A stretch of DNA of 35,589 nucleotides. Source: UBA12465 sp964408785. Its GTDB lineage: Bacteria; Patescibacteriota; Patescibacteriia; Patescibacteriales; UBA12465. This document shows, in pieces, positions 1 to 8,350 of the stretch. Where the stretch lies: assembly GCA_964408785.1 (NCBI GenBank), contig CAYPAS010000001.1, forward strand, positions 1 to 35,589, in the 5' to 3' direction. A program made the translations under genes and the position numbers. A model generated the notes under the pieces. The model searched no databases, had not been told where the DNA came from, and saw only the letters and a program-made list of their open reading frames with translations. Every line of letters begins with the position of its first letter. The first letter of the stretch is position 1.

Positions 1-138
1 GTCCAAAAGGTTTTAAGGCTGGCGAATAATGGTTAATTAAATTAATTAGACGGGTTTAATCGGGCGTTTTTTCGATTATCCCATTTTACATATTAATCAA
101 ATTTAGATTTTGATTTATTATCAAAATCATGATGACGT
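1..138. other. Left-edge noncoding flank
   Basis: No complete gene lies here. Two short open stretches at the extreme left edge (one stopping at 34-36, another ending in 'PKGFKAGE' with a stop at 27-29) could be the last codons of an upstream plus-strand gene. Neither is long enough to identify. The rest is AT-rich and presumably carries the promoter of the gene starting at 139. The T run at 67-72 could be a terminator tail, but I see no convincing paired stem in front of it. Confidence 0.4.
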
Positions 139-1302
139 ATGAATAAAAAAATAATTTCTTTGGCAATCACTTTGATTGTCAGCATTAGCTTTTTGACTGG
201 TGTTAAGTTTGGTTTAGCTAGTAGCAATGATGACTCTATGGAAAAAAATGTAGCCACGCCTAAGATTAAGATAATATATCCAAATGGTGGAGAAAAATGG
301 ACGAACGATAAAGAAAGTAAGATAGAATGGCAGACAGAAGGTATATCAAAAAACAGTTACCTAACCTTTCGTTTGCGTCGAGTTAATGGCGAAATGATAA
401 CTTCAGCAAATGAGTTTGGCTCGCCTCAAGCAACTCAGATTATCAATAGCGGTAGTGCAGTTATAACACCAGATTCAGATATTTGCCCAGATGGATCTTA
501 CAAAATAGAAATTGAGGCATATATAAACAACGTCCAATACATTGATTACAGTGATGCTCCTTTTACTATTACCTCTGCCAGCAGCCAAGCCGCAAATGAT
601 GTCGCCGCTTTAAGCAGTGATAATTCTTCAAGTAAAGAAACCGCAAAAAATTCCGATACTCTCAAGAGCTCCGTTACCACGGAAAGCGCTAAATCGGTTG
701 ATCAAATTACTCAGATAAATAACAACGCCAGTCTTTTGGCTAGCGATAATGTCGATGAGATATTGTCAGGATTAAATCAGGTCCGCAACACCGTTGAGGA
801 ACAAAAAACTGAAAATAAGTATTTGGAAAAGCTCGCTAGCGATGAAAAGGGTTTGACGGAGCAGGTCCGTTCAGCCATCACCAATTTTATTACCTACGGA
901 GTCGATAGCAATACTCAGAAATTAGGCGCGGGCGAAAGGGCAGCGGTCATGAGTTCTTATAAAGAAGCTTTTGGCAAGCTACCGGAAACTGAAACTGAAC
1001 TCGCTGACGCCATTAAGATTGCCAATGGCCGTTTTCCTTCAACAACCAGCGCTGAGGCGGAAAAATACGCCACGGAACAATTTGTTAAAATATATCTTCG
1101 CCAGCCAGATTTGAATAATAGCAGGGACAACGCGGCTATCAAGATTATGGCTTACGGTTTAAGACAAAAGGCGGAAAACCGTAACTTGAATAGCGAGAGT
1201 GTCGGTATTAAGACTTTTAGGAATATTTTTGGCAGAGTGCCGCAAAGTACTCAGGATTGGAATATAATGCAGGCGATAACTTATTCCGGGGCAACTAGAT
1301 AA
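139..1302 (+). CDS. Secreted protein with Ig-like PNGGE domain and duplicated C-terminal module
   Basis: This is a 387-residue exported protein of unknown function. Residues 5-27 form a hydrophobic signal or anchor segment. Residues about 42-143 match the Ig-like fold of the Ser/Thr-rich Kre9/KNH-type family, with the hallmark 'PNGGEKW' at 48-54 followed by 'IEW'. A Ser/Ala/Thr-rich linker (about 145-190) and a polar helical stretch follow. The C-terminal part holds two related modules, about 249-300 ('ITNFITYGV...AFGKLP...IANGRFP') and 334-387 ('IKIMAYGL...IFGRVP...ITYSGATR'), so an internal duplication is visible. Similar C-termini are, as I recall, common in CPR secreted proteins. It is monocistronic with a strong terminator downstream. 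The start at 139 has no SD; the ATGs at 129 and 132 do not give a usable frame. A surface or cell-wall role is inferred. Confidence 0.85.
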   Translation: MNKKIISLAITLIVSISFLTGVKFGLASSNDDSMEKNVATPKIKIIYPNGGEKWTNDKESKIEWQTEGISKNSYLTFRLRRVNGEMITSANEFGSPQATQIINSGSAVITPDSDICPDGSYKIEIEAYINNVQYIDYSDAPFTITSASSQAANDVAALSSDNSSSKETAKNSDTLKSSVTTESAKSVDQITQINNNASLLASDNVDEILSGLNQVRNTVEEQKTENKYLEKLASDEKGLTEQVRSAITNFITYGVDSNTQKLGAGERAAVMSSYKEAFGKLPETETELADAIKIANGRFPSTTSAEAEKYATEQFVKIYLRQPDLNNSRDNAAIKIMAYGLRQKAENRNLNSESVGIKTFRNIFGRVPQSTQDWNIMQAITYSGATR

Positions 1303-1322
1303 AATTAGTTAGAATTCCTTAC

Positions 1323-1350
1323 AAAAACCCAGTTTTTCTGGGTTTTTTGT
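1323..1350 (+). terminator. Rho-independent terminator
   Basis: Stem AAAACCCAG / CTGGGTTTT with a short T-rich loop, followed by a T run. It closes the gene ending at 1302. Confidence 0.9.
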
Positions 1351-1370
1351 TTGTTTTTGTGGCATTTTTG

Positions 1371-1379
1371 TGGTATATT
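1371..1379 (+). promoter_or_regulatory. Extended -10 promoter for the PHP operon
   Basis: TGG-TATATT forms an extended -10 element (TGn plus hexamer), followed by a leader of about 25 nt to the ATG at 1411. No clear -35 box is seen. The same TGn-TATAAT style recurs across the window. Confidence 0.5.
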
Positions 1380-1410
1380 AAATAAAGATATTTAGCTAGT
1401 TTATTAGATT

Positions 1411-2271
1411 ATGATTGATTTACATATCCATTCTAATTATTCTGACGGTCTTTTTCCGGTAGAGCAGTTGGCGGCCATAATTAAAAAATCTGGTTTAGAA
1501 TATTGCTCTCTTACTGACCACGACACTGTTGATGGCGTAGAAAAAATTATCAACGCCCTTGAAGGTTCGGAGATAAAGGCAATTCCGGGTGTAGAATTAT
1601 CGGCTATATATAACGAAAGGGAAATTCATATCTTGGCTTATGATTTTAATATTAATGAAGTTAAAAAAATATTAAAGAAAAAAGATGAAATAGTTGACCA
1701 ACAAAAAGCAAAAGAATTAGATAGAGCCAGGAAATTATTTATTGCACATGGTTTTGAGGTTAGTCATTGTCTTGAAATTGATAATAAAAATCCGGCTGGA
1801 TTAACGATAGCCCTTGATGTTTTTAATAATTCAAAAAACCAAGAAAAACTTTTAAAAATTCATGGAAGAAGTCTTTCTAAAAATGAGTTTTATGATTTTT
1901 ATCAAGCACCTGGCGCCCCTTGCTTTGTTGCTCGTGGCGGCGTTGGTGCCGAATGGATTATTAAGCAATTTAGAAAAATAGCCAACGATTTGATATTGGC
2001 TCATCCTCTTAATGCAATTAGTTTTTTTCCACCATTAAAATTAAACGACATAAACAATCTTATTAATCTGGGTTTAGATGGTGTGGAAATATATCATCCT
2101 GATTTAAACGACGCGCAGATTAGAATGTTAGAAAAACTTGTTTTAAAGGGAAAATTAAAATTTACCGGAGGATCTGATTTTCATGGTAAGGATGATGTAC
2201 GAAAAATCGGTTTTTATTCAGATGGAAAGATTATTAGTTGTTTTAGGTTGAGTAGATTCCAAAGCGTATGA
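1411..2271 (+). CDS. PHP-domain metal-dependent phosphoesterase
   Basis: This 286-residue protein belongs to the PHP superfamily, close to the YciV/RNase AM group that hydrolyses 3',5'-nucleoside bisphosphates or trims RNA 5' ends. The metal-site motifs are all present: 'HIHSNYSDG' at 5-13 (H5, H7, D12), 'LTDHDT' at 34-39 (D36, H37), 'GVELSA' with E62, a late 'AHP', and 'GGSDFHG' near 252-258. It has no signal peptide and should be cytoplasmic. Its stop codon overlaps the start of the Nudix gene (ATGA), so the two are translationally coupled. The family is certain; the substrate (nucleotide, RNA 5' end or a sugar phosphate) cannot be read from sequence. Confidence 0.9.
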   Translation: MIDLHIHSNYSDGLFPVEQLAAIIKKSGLEYCSLTDHDTVDGVEKIINALEGSEIKAIPGVELSAIYNEREIHILAYDFNINEVKKILKKKDEIVDQQKAKELDRARKLFIAHGFEVSHCLEIDNKNPAGLTIALDVFNNSKNQEKLLKIHGRSLSKNEFYDFYQAPGAPCFVARGGVGAEWIIKQFRKIANDLILAHPLNAISFFPPLKLNDINNLINLGLDGVEIYHPDLNDAQIRMLEKLVLKGKLKFTGGSDFHGKDDVRKIGFYSDGKIISCFRLSRFQSV

Positions 2272-2669
2272 AAGAATATTCAGCCGGTGGAATTATAATA
2301 AAGATTGAAGGCGACAAACTCATGGTGCTTCTTGTTGAACACTTGGCTGGGTCTTTTGTTTTTCCCAAAGGACATATTGAGATTGGCGAAACCCCGGCCG
2401 CTGCCGCTAAACGGGAAATAAGCGAAGAAGTCGGTTTAAATGATATAATCGTCGGGAAAAAATTGGGAGTAATAAATCGACGCGCGATTAAATCACTAGC
2501 TAAGCCAGCCAAAGAAATTACGATGTTTATGATAGAAGTTAAAAATTATTCTCATCACGCCGCCCAGGAGTCTTATAGGTGGTTTGAATTAGACGATGTG
2601 ACCGCTCATTTAAGATACGAAGAAGACAAACTATTTTTTCAAAGCATTAAGAATTCGCTCTTAGAATAA
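2268..2669 (+). CDS. Nudix hydrolase
   Basis: This 133-residue Nudix protein should cleave a nucleoside diphosphate linked to another group. The Nudix box is perfect: G35, E41, then R49-E50-x-x-E53-E54-x-G56-L57, with the preceding 'FPKGHIE' typical of the fold. It is preceded by the usual 'SAGGIIIK' first strand. The length is that of a minimal single-domain Nudix enzyme. It overlaps the upstream PHP gene by 4 nt and lies 6 nt before a methyltransferase, so the three are one operon. The 'PKG' before the box and the later 'E..W..LDD' pattern resemble diadenosine-polyphosphate or mRNA-decapping type Nudix enzymes, but the substrate is not determinable. Confidence 0.92.
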   Translation: MKEYSAGGIIIKIEGDKLMVLLVEHLAGSFVFPKGHIEIGETPAAAAKREISEEVGLNDIIVGKKLGVINRRAIKSLAKPAKEITMFMIEVKNYSHHAAQESYRWFELDDVTAHLRYEEDKLFFQSIKNSLLE

Positions 2670-2675
2670 AAAAAT

Positions 2676-3257
2676 ATGGAAAATGTTGATTATCCGGTAA
2701 AGCCAGGTAATAGTCTGGAATTGTTTTGGAAAAAATTTCCGTCAGCTTGCCGGATTTTAGATCTTGGTTGCGGCCGCGGCGGTGATTCTATTTTTTTGTC
2801 GGAGAAGGGGTTTTCGCTTACAGCTGTTGATTGTTCCGCTGAGGTTATCGGCAGCCTCAAAAAAGAAAAAGACTCGCGCGGATTAGATAGTTTAGAGTTA
2901 ATCATCAGCGATATCCAGGATTTTTCTTTTGAAAAAAATTTTTATCAAGTAATAATCTGTCGTAATGTTCTTAATTTTTTGAAGAGGGAGGTGGCGGAAA
3001 ATTTCCTTCAATTCCTTAAGGATAGTCTGCCAATTGGCGGCTTTGCGATTGTCGAGGTTTTTAACGAAGCCGACCCCAGTTTTCTTTCGGAAAAACCGTT
3101 TGCTTTTTACTTTAAGGAGCAGGAATTGTTAACCCTATTCAAAGACTATAAAATAATTTATTATTTAGAAAATATTATTTTTGACCCCGGCCACCCTGAT
3201 TTCAGGGCGCCGCATCGCCACGGTGTTTCTCGGATAGTTGCCGTAAAATGCCAATAA
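2676..3257 (+). CDS. Class I SAM-dependent methyltransferase
   Basis: This is a 193-residue Rossmann-fold methyltransferase. Motif I is 'ILDLGCGRGG' at 27-36, followed at the end of strand 2 by 'LTAVDCS' (the acidic residue that binds the SAM ribose), then an 'IISDIQDF' loop and 'QVIICRNVLNFL' as the motif IV/V region. The overall pattern resembles the TehB/UbiE-like small methyltransferases. It has no extra domain that would show the substrate. It starts 6 nt after the Nudix gene, with no SD, and is the last gene of the trio. The family is certain and the substrate unknown. Confidence 0.88.
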   Translation: MENVDYPVKPGNSLELFWKKFPSACRILDLGCGRGGDSIFLSEKGFSLTAVDCSAEVIGSLKKEKDSRGLDSLELIISDIQDFSFEKNFYQVIICRNVLNFLKREVAENFLQFLKDSLPIGGFAIVEVFNEADPSFLSEKPFAFYFKEQELLTLFKDYKIIYYLENIIFDPGHPDFRAPHRHGVSRIVAVKCQ

Positions 3258-3267
3258 TTTTTTAAAA

Positions 3268-3276
3268 TGCTGTAAT
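3268..3276 (+). promoter_or_regulatory. Probable extended -10 promoter for the envelope operon
   Basis: TGC-TGTAAT precedes the ATG at 3311 by about 34 nt. It matches the TGn-hexamer style of other promoters here. No -35 box or SD is seen. A second AT-rich hexamer nearer the ATG could instead give an almost leaderless transcript. Confidence 0.35.
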
Positions 3277-3310
3277 TTAAGCATAATTGTTTTTAATAAT
3301 TTTTATATTT

Positions 3311-5680
3311 ATGGCTAAGAAAAATCTTTTTTTCTTAATTTTTCTACCCCTAATCGCCATCGTTGCTCTTTTTGTTTGGCGGTTATGGCCAGCTTTGGGC
3401 CAGCTTGGTAGTCCGCTTTTTTCTCCTCCCGATAGTAGCCAGAAGAGCGATGTTGTTGAATCTGTCAACCAGAGGATTCTTAATGAGGCGCCTTTAGATT
3501 TTGAGCCTAGCTATACAGAAACCGCCGCTCCTTTGGGAGATATAAGCAATTATCAGGCGATTAAAGAAAAATACGGTTTAAGCCTTTCAGAAACTCAGGA
3601 GAAATTTTTGGATGATAATCGCTTCCTCTTGCTTGATTCTAGCCAGGTTAATTTTTTGAATCCCCAGTCTCCTGATTATAATTTCGACCAATGGCTTTCC
3701 GATAGCGATCGCTTTGGTGGCGGTTCTATTTATAGCCGTAAACCGGAAGATTCTGTTTTGATAACACCAGACACCGTCCTTCATGCTTATCATCGTTACT
3801 TCGAATTAACTTTAGAAGAATTAGAAAAGAGAGAATTAAGCCAGGCGCTCAGGAATTTCCTTTCCAGCCTGCAGACTAATTTAGAAGCCGCCGCTAAAAA
3901 TAGCAGCACTGATGTTAAGAGTCGTTATGAACGATTAGATTCCCAGATTGTTGTCGCTAGAGTGCTTTTAGATAATCAGAATGAGGCCAAGCCTGCTTAT
4001 TTTGCTAGCCCGGAAGAGGAACAGTCTTATCAGGAGCGTGATAAAGCCGCCGACTCCTTCGAAAAAGCGGAATCTTTGTTGAAAGATTATGGCCGTTCTT
4101 TGCCCACGCCACTTTTAGCGGCCGCGGAAAATGATTTGCGCAAGATTTATAAGGCGGAAGGAGTTTCCTCTTCCGATCTTTTCAGCGTTTATGATCCGGA
4201 AATAAAAGCAGATTTTACCCAGTTTACGCCTCGTAGTCATTACACTAAAGACTCGGCTTCACGCGCTTATTTCCGCGCCATGATGTATCTTGGACACAGT
4301 TCTTATCTTTTAAATAGCGATTTAGCTATTGGTGATATCAATCTTTTAGTAAAGCAGATGGGTAAGAAAAATGGTGCCTTAGCCCCGATTAATTATTGGC
4401 ATCAGATAGTTAACACCACCTCTTTTTACGCGGGGGTCAGTGATGATTTATCTTATGACGAATGGCGAGAATTTACGGAAAAATTAATCGGCCAGGTTGA
4501 TGATGATTCCGAGTTGGTTTCTGCTGCCGTTGTTTCTAAACTTTCAGCCAACCTTAATCTTCTGCGTCTGCCGCGAATTCTATCGGACGTTATCGTTAGC
4601 GAAAATATAGGGAATATGGATAAGAATGATCTTCTAAAAAAATCTCTTAGCTTCAGGATATTCGGCCAGAAATTTTCTTATGATGCTTGGATTTTGAATG
4701 GCTTGACCGCTGGCCAAGAAAAGAAAGAAGCTTCTTTGCCGTCGATGCCTTCCGCTTTGTTTATTCCGGCCGCTTTCGGCAGTCAGATGGCCAAGGAAAA
4801 TAGTTTAGAGTTCTTGCGTCAGGATAGTGATTTTAACGAAGAAGAAATTACCTCTTTTTCTGGCGCCTTAGAAAAGAAAGCGCAGGAAATCAAGAAGGTG
4901 GAGAAAAGCGACTGGCTTTCTTCTCTTGGCAGTGCTTGGCTTTATGTCTTGTCTTCCTTTGTTTACGATTATGGCCATGGCTACCCGCTTTATATGCAGG
5001 CGGTTAATTTCAGCCACAAGCAAATCCAGACATTTCTTGGTTCTTACGCCGAATTAAAGCACGACACTTTATTGTACGCCAAGCAAAGTTTTGCTGAGAT
5101 GGGGGCTGGTGGCGAAGATTCGGCTATCCCGCCAGTCGTTAAAGGTTTTGTCGAACCCAATTTGATATTCTGGCGGCGCTTGTTAGAATTAGTTGATGAG
5201 CACCAGCAGCTTTTTGTCGATAACAATTTGTTTAGGGAAGGAAACGCTGTCGATCGCCTGAATAAATTTCGTTCCTTAGTTTCTTTATATTCAAGGATTG
5301 CTGAACAAGAATTGCGCGGTCAGGCAATTAGCGCCGATGATTATGAAGCTTTGCGCACCTCCAAGCTCTATTTTATGGCTCAGCCATTTACCACTATTGA
5401 TCCGACAGCTACTTCCGGTCAGACGGCCTTGATTGCTGATATTCACACCGACGCTGTTTATGGCCAGATACTTTATGAAGCAACAGCTAAGCCGTATTTT
5501 ATGATTGCTTTGGTGGGCAATGAAGATTCGCCTCGTGCTGTCGCCGGCTTGGTTTATAATCATTATGAATTCAAGGATGATTTAAGTTCTCGCCATAGCG
5601 ATGAATGGTGGCGCGGCTTAGTCTATGGATCGGGAAGCCTGCCTCTTAAGAATTTTTGGTATAAACCTTTGGGCTTATAA
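3311..5680 (+). CDS. DUF3160-family secreted/anchored protein
   Basis: This 789-residue protein has an N-terminal TM segment (about residues 6-25) and a long extracytoplasmic part that matches the DUF3160 family. A characteristic region is 'TPDTVLHAYHRYFELTLEEL', with long alpha-helical stretches after it. The C-terminal part contains 'IADIHTDAV' and 'PYFMIALVGN', also typical of the family. The function of DUF3160 is unknown. I start at 3311 ('MAKKNLFFL') rather than the in-frame ATG at 3287, which would add an unneeded extra hydrophobic leader. It leads an operon whose next gene begins 5 nt after its stop, encoding a MEMO1/CapA fusion. A cell-envelope role is inferred from topology and neighbours only. 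Confidence 0.85.
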   Translation: MAKKNLFFLIFLPLIAIVALFVWRLWPALGQLGSPLFSPPDSSQKSDVVESVNQRILNEAPLDFEPSYTETAAPLGDISNYQAIKEKYGLSLSETQEKFLDDNRFLLLDSSQVNFLNPQSPDYNFDQWLSDSDRFGGGSIYSRKPEDSVLITPDTVLHAYHRYFELTLEELEKRELSQALRNFLSSLQTNLEAAAKNSSTDVKSRYERLDSQIVVARVLLDNQNEAKPAYFASPEEEQSYQERDKAADSFEKAESLLKDYGRSLPTPLLAAAENDLRKIYKAEGVSSSDLFSVYDPEIKADFTQFTPRSHYTKDSASRAYFRAMMYLGHSSYLLNSDLAIGDINLLVKQMGKKNGALAPINYWHQIVNTTSFYAGVSDDLSYDEWREFTEKLIGQVDDDSELVSAAVVSKLSANLNLLRLPRILSDVIVSENIGNMDKNDLLKKSLSFRIFGQKFSYDAWILNGLTAGQEKKEASLPSMPSALFIPAAFGSQMAKENSLEFLRQDSDFNEEEITSFSGALEKKAQEIKKVEKSDWLSSLGSAWLYVLSSFVYDYGHGYPLYMQAVNFSHKQIQTFLGSYAELKHDTLLYAKQSFAEMGAGGEDSAIPPVVKGFVEPNLIFWRRLLELVDEHQQLFVDNNLFREGNAVDRLNKFRSLVSLYSRIAEQELRGQAISADDYEALRTSKLYFMAQPFTTIDPTATSGQTALIADIHTDAVYGQILYEATAKPYFMIALVGNEDSPRAVAGLVYNHYEFKDDLSSRHSDEWWRGLVYGSGSLPLKNFWYKPLGL

Positions 5681-5685
5681 AAAAT

Positions 5686-7458
5686 GTGAATAAAAAAATA
5701 ATTATCATTATTGTTGCTGCCCTATTTTTCCTAGCCGGATTTATTCCGGCTGGTTTTTTCTTAGAGAAGAAAGTAATATCAGATCTCAGTCTTAGTGATG
5801 ATTTTTCCGCTGATAGGCCACTGGGAGCGCAGTATCCTGATAAAGAAATGTTTTTACCGCTTATCGAAAAGAATGCCGCTCGGAAGCCGCTAAAAAAAGT
5901 TAGTGGCTTGGTGGTGCCGCATCACTTGCTGGCTATTGATATGATTGCTGCCGCTTATGCCGGCTTAGCTGCTAATGATTATCAGGAAATAGTTTTATTG
6001 AGTCCGGATCATTATAGTGCTTCCAGTAAGGATGTTGCCGTCAGTCGTCGTGATTTAGCGACAGCTTTCGGTGTCATGAAGAATGATGATAAATTATCCG
6101 AATCTTTAGCTTCTTTGCCCAATGTCGCTGATGGAGATTTTTTTTACCGCGATCACGGCATCGGCGCTCAATTACCGTTTATCAAATATTATTTTCCTCA
6201 AGCTAAAATCGTGGTCTTGTCTTTTAAACCGGAAACTTCTCGCGATGAGCTTGATAAGATATATGAGATTTTGTCGCGGAATTTGCCGGACAATTCTTTA
6301 ATTGTTCAAAGCACTGACTTTTCTCATTATTTATCGTCAGAAGCAGCTGAGCGTCAAGATAAAACCAGTTTAGCCGTTTTGGAAAGTGGCGATTCGTCTT
6401 TAGTTTGGAGTCTGAATCAGCCTGATAATATCGATTCGAAGGCGGCTATGTATTTACAGTCACGCCTGCAAAGAGAAAGATTTTCAGCGACAGCGAAGAT
6501 TGAAGAACAGCATAATTCCCAAGAATATTCCAAGGAAAAACTAAACTCGACTACTAGTTATATATCCGCTTTTTTCATTCCTCAAGAAAAGCTCGCCACC
6601 GCTTCTTATCGTTTGCTTTTTGTCGGCGATATTATGCTTTCTCGCTATATCGGCGAATTAATGGCCAGGAAAGATGATTACCTTTTCCCTTATCAGAATA
6701 TCATTGATTATTTAAAGGGGGCGGATATGGCGATAGGCAATTTAGAGAGTCCGATAGCCGCTAACGGCCAAGACGCCGGTCACCTTTATTCTTTCCGAGC
6801 CGATCCGAAGAATGCCGCCGCTTTGAAGGAGGTTAATTTTCAGCTTTTAACTTTAGCTAATAATCATATTTTTGATTATGGGCCGGAGGCTATGCTTGAA
6901 ACTCTGCGCAATTTAGAGGCCGCTGGCATATCATACGCCGGCGCCGGCGATAATTTTTCTGTCGCGCACCAGGGAACGATTAAGGAGTTGGGCGATTTAA
7001 AAATTGGTTTTTTGGCATATACTGATCTTTTACCGCGGTCACAAGCCGCTTCTGATAATCAAGCGGGTTTTTCCTATCTTGATGCCCGGCAGATGGCTTT
7101 GGATATAGAAAATTTAAAGAAGCGGGCCGATTTAGTCGTTGTTTCTTTTCATTTCGGCCAGGAATATCAGACGGTTTCTAATAAGCACCAGCAGGAAATC
7201 GCCGCAGCCGCCGTTAAGTCTGGCGCCGATCTGATTATCGGACACCACCCTCACGTGCCTCAGGAGATTAGTCAAATTAATGGAGTGACAGTAGCCTATA
7301 GTTTAGGTAATTTTATCTTTGATCAGAATTTTTCTCCCGAAACTGCTTCTGGCCTGATCTTGGAAGTGATTATTGAGGATGGAAAAATAAAAAGCGCTAA
7401 GCCGCTAAGAATAGTTTTTAATCGGCAGTTTCAGCCTAGCTTAAAAGAAGGCAATTAG
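5686..7458 (+). CDS. MEMO1-like (AmmeMemoRadiSam B) domain fused to CapA-like metallophosphatase
   Basis: This 590-residue membrane-anchored protein starts at GTG 5686; the overlapping ATG at 5684 runs straight into a stop. A TM segment spans about 5-26. Residues about 60-290 are MEMO1/AmmeMemoRadiSam system B-like: 'VVPHHLLA', 'LLSPDHYSA', 'DHGIGAQLPFI' and 'QSTDFSHYL' carry the conserved His/Asp metal-site residues. Residues about 306-590 are a CapA (poly-gamma-glutamate synthesis, calcineurin-like) domain with 'LFVGDIMLSR', 'IGNLESPI', 'LANNHIFDYG', 'SFHFGQEYQ', 'IGHHPHVPQE' and 'YSLGNFIFDQ'. Both halves look intact. No AMMECR1 or radical-SAM partner is in the window. The fusion suggests an extracytoplasmic metalloenzyme acting on a surface polymer, which is inference. 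Confidence 0.88.
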   Translation: MNKKIIIIIVAALFFLAGFIPAGFFLEKKVISDLSLSDDFSADRPLGAQYPDKEMFLPLIEKNAARKPLKKVSGLVVPHHLLAIDMIAAAYAGLAANDYQEIVLLSPDHYSASSKDVAVSRRDLATAFGVMKNDDKLSESLASLPNVADGDFFYRDHGIGAQLPFIKYYFPQAKIVVLSFKPETSRDELDKIYEILSRNLPDNSLIVQSTDFSHYLSSEAAERQDKTSLAVLESGDSSLVWSLNQPDNIDSKAAMYLQSRLQRERFSATAKIEEQHNSQEYSKEKLNSTTSYISAFFIPQEKLATASYRLLFVGDIMLSRYIGELMARKDDYLFPYQNIIDYLKGADMAIGNLESPIAANGQDAGHLYSFRADPKNAAALKEVNFQLLTLANNHIFDYGPEAMLETLRNLEAAGISYAGAGDNFSVAHQGTIKELGDLKIGFLAYTDLLPRSQAASDNQAGFSYLDARQMALDIENLKKRADLVVVSFHFGQEYQTVSNKHQQEIAAAAVKSGADLIIGHHPHVPQEISQINGVTVAYSLGNFIFDQNFSPETASGLILEVIIEDGKIKSAKPLRIVFNRQFQPSLKEGN

Positions 7459-7485
7459 AGTACAATATAAATGAATATAAAACAT

Positions 7486-8256
7486 ATGAATAAAAAGAAT
7501 TTTATTTTTTTGGCCGTTATTATCATCCTGGCGATTGGTGTAATGATTGCCGTTTATTTTTCTAAGCCGCGCTTGGCCGCTCCTTTTATCGTTGGTAAGC
7601 AAGCTATTGAAAAATTGCCAAAAATAGATTCTCCGGAAAATCCTGTTAGTAATCAGGCGGATATTATTGAAGCAGAATTTTCTTGTCCTAGCGGCCAGAA
7701 TATTGGTGCCGCTTTTTTTAATGGTCCTGATTCTCGAGTGGAATTATCTTTAAGCGATGGGCGAAAGATGATTTTACCACAGGTGATTTCTGCTAGCGGC
7801 GCCCGTTATGCCAATGATGATTCTTTTGTCTTTTGGAATAAAGGCGATGGTGCTTTTATTGAAGAAAATGGCCAGATAACTTTCGCTGACTGCCTTGTCC
7901 AGGAAAACAATGGCTCAGAAAAAAATAATGAGACGAAAGTCGGTTTAGCAAATCCGGCCAGCGTTAATTGCCAAGACAAGGGAGGTAGTTTGAGTATTAA
8001 GACGCGACCTGATGGTGGCCAATATGGCTTGTGCTATTTTGATGACGGCCGTGCTTGCGAGGAATGGTCGATGTTCCGAGGCGATTGTCCGGTGGGCGGG
8101 GTTAAGACGACCGGCTATGATACGGAGGCTCAAAGATTCTGCGCCTGGTCTGGCGGCCGCACCCAGGCTGAGATTAATGCTGTCTGCGTATTTAATAACG
8201 GATCAAGCTGCCTGGCTGAAGACTTTTATCAAGGCAATTGTCATAAAAAAGATTAA
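7486..8256 (+). CDS. MliC-like lysozyme-inhibitor domain plus two DUF333 modules
   Basis: This is a 256-residue secreted or anchored protein. A TM/signal segment lies at about residues 5-25. Residues about 60-135 ('AEFSCPSGQNIGAAFF', 'VELSLSDGRKMILPQ', 'SGARYANDD', 'FVFWNKGDGAFIEENG') match the MliC/PliC family, which inhibits C-type lysozyme. The C-terminal part has two DUF333 (putative haemolysin-type) modules, about 155-207 and 215-254, each with the pattern A-x-x-x-C...G-x-C-x-F-x-x-G-x-x-C...G-x-C. The start at 7486 gives 'MNKKNF' directly before the TM; an in-frame ATG at 7471 would add five residues and sits too close to a TACAAT -10-like box at 7461. It is last in the DUF3160/MEMO-CapA operon. 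Defence against lysozyme is inferred from the family. Confidence 0.8.
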   Translation: MNKKNFIFLAVIIILAIGVMIAVYFSKPRLAAPFIVGKQAIEKLPKIDSPENPVSNQADIIEAEFSCPSGQNIGAAFFNGPDSRVELSLSDGRKMILPQVISASGARYANDDSFVFWNKGDGAFIEENGQITFADCLVQENNGSEKNNETKVGLANPASVNCQDKGGSLSIKTRPDGGQYGLCYFDDGRACEEWSMFRGDCPVGGVKTTGYDTEAQRFCAWSGGRTQAEINAVCVFNNGSSCLAEDFYQGNCHKKD

Positions 8257-8274
8257 TCAAGCTATTTCCCATTA

Positions 8275-8303
8275 TTGACTTTTTTTCTTTTTGGTGCTTA
8301 AAT
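8275..8303 (+). promoter_or_regulatory. Two-box promoter of the gene at 8351
   Basis: TTGACT (8275-8280), a 17-nt spacer and TTAAAT (8298-8303), or TAAATT with an 18-nt spacer, form a sigma-70-type promoter. Expected transcription starts near 8310, giving about 40 nt of leader ending in an AAGGAG SD (8336-8341) 9 nt before the ATG. This layout is unlike most genes here and recurs at 11805 and 14619. Confidence 0.65.
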
Positions 8304-8350
8304 TTTTAGACAATTTCAGTTATTTAAAAACTAAAAAGGAGAAAAAAGAA

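Noticed and set aside
1..36. End of an upstream gene
   Set aside because: Two frames are open for only 8-11 codons and neither matches anything recognisable, so no gene is annotated.
8012..8278. 88-codon plus-strand frame within the MliC/DUF333 gene
   Set aside because: It is a shadow in another frame; the real gene has clear Cys-motif repeats through that region.
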